DNA of 64,000 nt. It comes from Anaerofustis butyriciformans (GTDB taxonomy: Bacteria; Bacillota; Clostridia; Eubacteriales; Anaerofustaceae). Positions 62,479-64,000 of the stretch are shown here, in pieces. The number at the start of each line of letters is the position of its first letter. The stretch's first letter is position 1. The translations under genes and the position numbers were made by a program. The notes under the pieces were generated by a model, which saw only the letters and a list, made by a program, of their open reading frames with translations, did not search any database and was not told where the DNA came from. The stretch covers positions 61,410 through 125,409 of the forward strand of contig NZ_JAYFFH010000006.1 of assembly GCF_036289385.1 (NCBI RefSeq). Reading direction: 5' to 3'.

Positions 62479-62770
62479 TTCATATTAAACAAACTTTTAT
62501 ACCCAACCAAATAAACATAATTCAAAATAAAACCTTAATTTCACTATGATGTCTCACCCCATAACATAAAATTAATAAACTGGTCAGGGTTGGGGTAGTA
62601 TTCCAGCTCTAAAAATACGGGTAGTATTTTTAGAAAGCTTTGGAATACGTTAAAGGCACTTCGCCCAGAAGTGTCCTTTTTACCTCTTTTTTTGGACAAG
62701 CAAAAAAAGAGTGGGGTTTTTAAGGGGTAACACCCCTTAATGTCGGGTTTTTAAGGGATTCTCCCTTAAA
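62479..62770 (+). repeat. Structured repeat element, copy B
   Basis: The same element as copies A and C, with a longer flank ATTCATATTAAACAAACTTT shared with copy C. Stems: GTATTCC/GGAATAC; CTAAAAATAC/GTATTTTTAG around GGGTA; AAAGGCACTTC/GAAGTGTCCTTT around GCCCA; CTCTTTTTTT/AAAAAAAGAG around GGACAAGC; TTAAGGGG/CCCCTTAA; and TTAAGGGATTCTCCCTTAA. The last loop is the exact reverse complement of the one in copies A and C. It lies four bases past the TAG of the gene at 62775. Confidence 0.82.
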
Positions 62771-62774
62771 TTGT

Positions 62775-63119
62775 CTACTCCTCCTTTTCCTTTGCTTCTT
62801 TAACTTTTTTTAAAAACACTTCATCTACTTCTTTTTTAGTAAGCTTCTTTGTACAATCTTCAATATTACATCCTCTACGTTTACCCATTATGCATAAATA
62901 ATTACAATAATTAGTTCCATTGCCAAATCTGCCTAAAAAGATACAACCACTACAGCCTTTTAAAAGATTTTCTTCATTCTGCTTTGATATTTTAAGTCTT
63001 GATGCCATAGCTCTTACGGTGCTTTCTCTTTTATTAATTCGCCTTCCAATTTCGGTTGCGGAAAGTATACCGTAATTATTCTTTAAAAAATCTATCTCTA
63101 TTTCACTCCAACGTCCCAT
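62775..63119 (-). CDS. Cys-rich helix-turn-helix phage protein
   Basis: A 114-residue protein. The N-terminal helix-turn-helix (WSEIEIDFLKNNYGILSATE, then IGRRINKRESTVRAMA) is SANT/GcrA-like. A Cys cluster follows (CSGCIFLG ... YCNYLC ... RGCNIEDC), with six to seven Cys residues likely binding zinc. A phage regulator of early genes is likely. GGAG at the previous gene's end acts as its ribosome site. Confidence 0.75.
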   Translation of the reverse strand: MGRWSEIEIDFLKNNYGILSATEIGRRINKRESTVRAMASRLKISKQNEENLLKGCSGCIFLGRFGNGTNYCNYLCIMGKRRGCNIEDCTKKLTKKEVDEVFLKKVKEAKEKEE

Positions 63120-63120
63120 T

Positions 63121-63291
63121 TTATTTCTCCAAACTTATCCTCATAGTTGTTTCATCGTTATTTAACAAAATACCTTTAAAACTCTTACAGTAATCATTTT
63201 TATATTTTGTACTCTTGTTTTTATAGCAATATATGTAATTTATCTTGTCTGTATTTTTTTTGTGTTTACAATTTTCGCATTTAATCTGCAT
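63121..63291 (-). CDS. Small Cys-containing phage protein
   Basis: A 56-residue frame from ATG 63291: MQIKCENCKHKKNTDKINYI and later YCYKNKS and DYCKSFKG, with four Cys in a zinc-ribbon-like spacing. GAGGTTAATT precedes the ATG, and the stop overlaps the region before the next gene's start. I take it as real from its ribosome site and tight packing. Confidence 0.6.
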   Translation of the reverse strand: MQIKCENCKHKKNTDKINYIYCYKNKSTKYKNDYCKSFKGILLNNDETTMRISLEK

Positions 63292-63310
63292 AATTAACCT
63301 CCATTTTTTT

Positions 63311-63590
63311 ATTCATATTAAACAAACTTTTATCCCCAGCCAAAGTAAAACCTTAATCTCACTACAATGTCCCACCCCTCAAAATAAAACATCTATCTAA
63401 ACTATTTGGGGTGGCGGTAGCATCGGTTCATATGAAAATCGGGTAGATTTTCTATGAAATCCCGATGCGTTAAAGGCTCCACGCCCAGTGGCGCCCTTTT
63501 ATTCGACTTTTTTAGACGAGTAAAAAAGTCGTGGGGTTGTTAAGGGGTAACACCCCTTAATATTGGGTTGTTAAGGGAGAATCCCTTAAA
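63311..63590 (+). repeat. Structured repeat element, copy C
   Basis: The most divergent copy, yet it keeps every pairing: CCACCCC/GGGGTGG; GCATCGG/CCGATGC; CATATGAAAATC/GATTTTCTATG around GGGTA; AAAGG..CCAC/GTGG..CCTTT around GCCCA; CGACTTTTTT/AAAAAAGTCG around AGACGAGT; TGGGGTTG; TTAAGGGG/CCCCTTAA; and TTAAGGGAGAATCCCTTAA. The last hairpin supplies the stop codon of the gene at 63586. The change of both strands of several stems is the main evidence for a selected structure. Confidence 0.82.
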
Positions 63591-63789
63591 CTTCCCCTTT
63601 CATAATCTTTAACTCCTCTTTAACTTCGTTGTTTTCCATGTATTCATCAAAGGTGAACTCTTCAAGTCTCTTTACTTCTGCCTTTAAACCTTTGATAATT
63701 TGCTTTAGTTCTTTGTTCTCTTCCTTTAACTCATCATGCTTGTTTTTTAATCGATGATATTTTGTTTTGTATATTAAAAAATCAATCAT
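63586..63789 (-). CDS. Phage coiled-coil protein
   Basis: A 67-residue protein that is almost one charged coiled coil (RLKNKHDELKEENKELKQII ...). AAGGTATAAGT precedes the ATG. Its stop codon is inside repeat copy C. Function unknown; small coiled coils of this kind are common in phage early regions. Confidence 0.65.
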   Translation of the reverse strand: MIDFLIYKTKYHRLKNKHDELKEENKELKQIIKGLKAEVKRLEEFTFDEYMENNEVKEELKIMKGEV

Positions 63790-63805
63790 ACTTATACCTT
63801 TCTTG

Positions 63806-64000
63806 TTACTGCATCATTTCTATAATGTCTTTTTCATCGTAATATTCATAATCAATATCGGCTTTAATTGTTTCTTTTGTACTGTTACTTTTTTTGACTT
63901 TTTCGTTTTGTTCCCAGGATTTTATACTTGCTTTCCAGTCTGTCATTTTATTCTTACCTACATACCAGTTTTTACTTTCATAAAAATTATAAAACTGTAG
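63806..64000 (-). CDS. C-terminal end of a phage replication protein (DnaD-like)
   Basis: The gene enters from the right edge; 64 residues are visible. FYNFYESKNWYVGKNKMTDWKASIKSW is the DnaD/replisome-organiser C-terminal DNA-binding motif of Firmicute phages. The rest of the protein lies beyond the window. Confidence 0.78.
   Translation of the reverse strand, partial: LQFYNFYESKNWYVGKNKMTDWKASIKSWEQNEKVKKSNSTKETIKADIDYEYYDEKDIIEMMQ

Overview
The window comes from a low-GC (roughly 30% by eye), anaerobic, Gram-positive-type genome. AGA and AAA codons dominate, Shine-Dalgarno sites are strong (GGAGG/AAGGAG), and TTG and GTG starts are frequent. Firmicute markers include PyrR, WhiA, RecD2, long-form HPF, a TagGH-type polysaccharide ABC exporter, PerR with a reverse-type rubrerythrin, a high-molecular-weight rubredoxin and RbgA. 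The style fits Clostridia/Tissierellia (Peptoniphilaceae such as Parvimonas), but the exact taxon is inferred and not proven.

Positions 1-37.5 kb are chromosomal housekeeping DNA. In order: partial rbgA; a C45-type acyltransferase; an acetyl-xylan-esterase-like gene in an operon with an orphan galactitol-type PTS IIC, divergent from a DeoR regulator and an aldo/keto reductase; a three-repeat peptidoglycan-binding anchor; pyrR-whiA-degenerate HD protein-ychF; a B12-type radical SAM protein; recD2, two tandem divergent comF copies and hpf; a DUF5317 membrane protein with a huge acidic tail; tcdA-ung-lepB; a metallo-hydrolase; a two-component system with serine acetyltransferase; DUF378, DUF134 and HIT genes; a Wzm/Wzt-type exporter; perR-rubrerythrin; an M23 peptidase; prfA; a glucosaminidase; a lipoprotein; and fabG with a high-molecular-weight rubredoxin. 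Two matching 15-bp 7-1-7 boxes, one at perR and one at fabG-rubredoxin, suggest a small PerR regulon.

From about 38.1 kb to the right edge is a prophage (siphovirus-like, HK97/SPP1-type modules) transcribed right to left. Its left end is a tRNA-Ser 3'-end remnant (38122-38133) with the old tRNA terminator. Next to it, on the host side, is a dead tyrosine-recombinase fragment. In transcription order the prophage carries the end of a replication protein, small early genes, an ArpU-like late regulator, an insulated KAP NTPase, a HEITH metalloprotein, terminases, portal, a minor head protein with an ADP-ribosyltransferase domain, a thioredoxin-like protein, a Prp-like cysteine protease, scaffold, capsid, connectors, tail tube, tail chaperones with a -1 slippery site, tape measure, distal tail genes, lysis genes, and an AbiL-like (AAA ATPase plus RloB) pair with its own promoter. 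The integrase, repressor and other prophage end lie beyond the window.

The most unusual material is in the prophage. (1) Four copies of a covarying, hairpin-rich repeat of 130-290 bp sit directly behind stop codons. (2) A 296-nt structured insertion splits the HK97-gp10-like gene and, if removed, restores the frame; it looks like a group I intron. (3) The capsid, scaffold and tail-tube proteins share an LQ(K/R)(Y/F)(A/S) leader beside a phage Prp-type protease. (4) Single extra T residues break the scaffold and tape-measure genes, so the prophage is either decaying or the assembly has errors.
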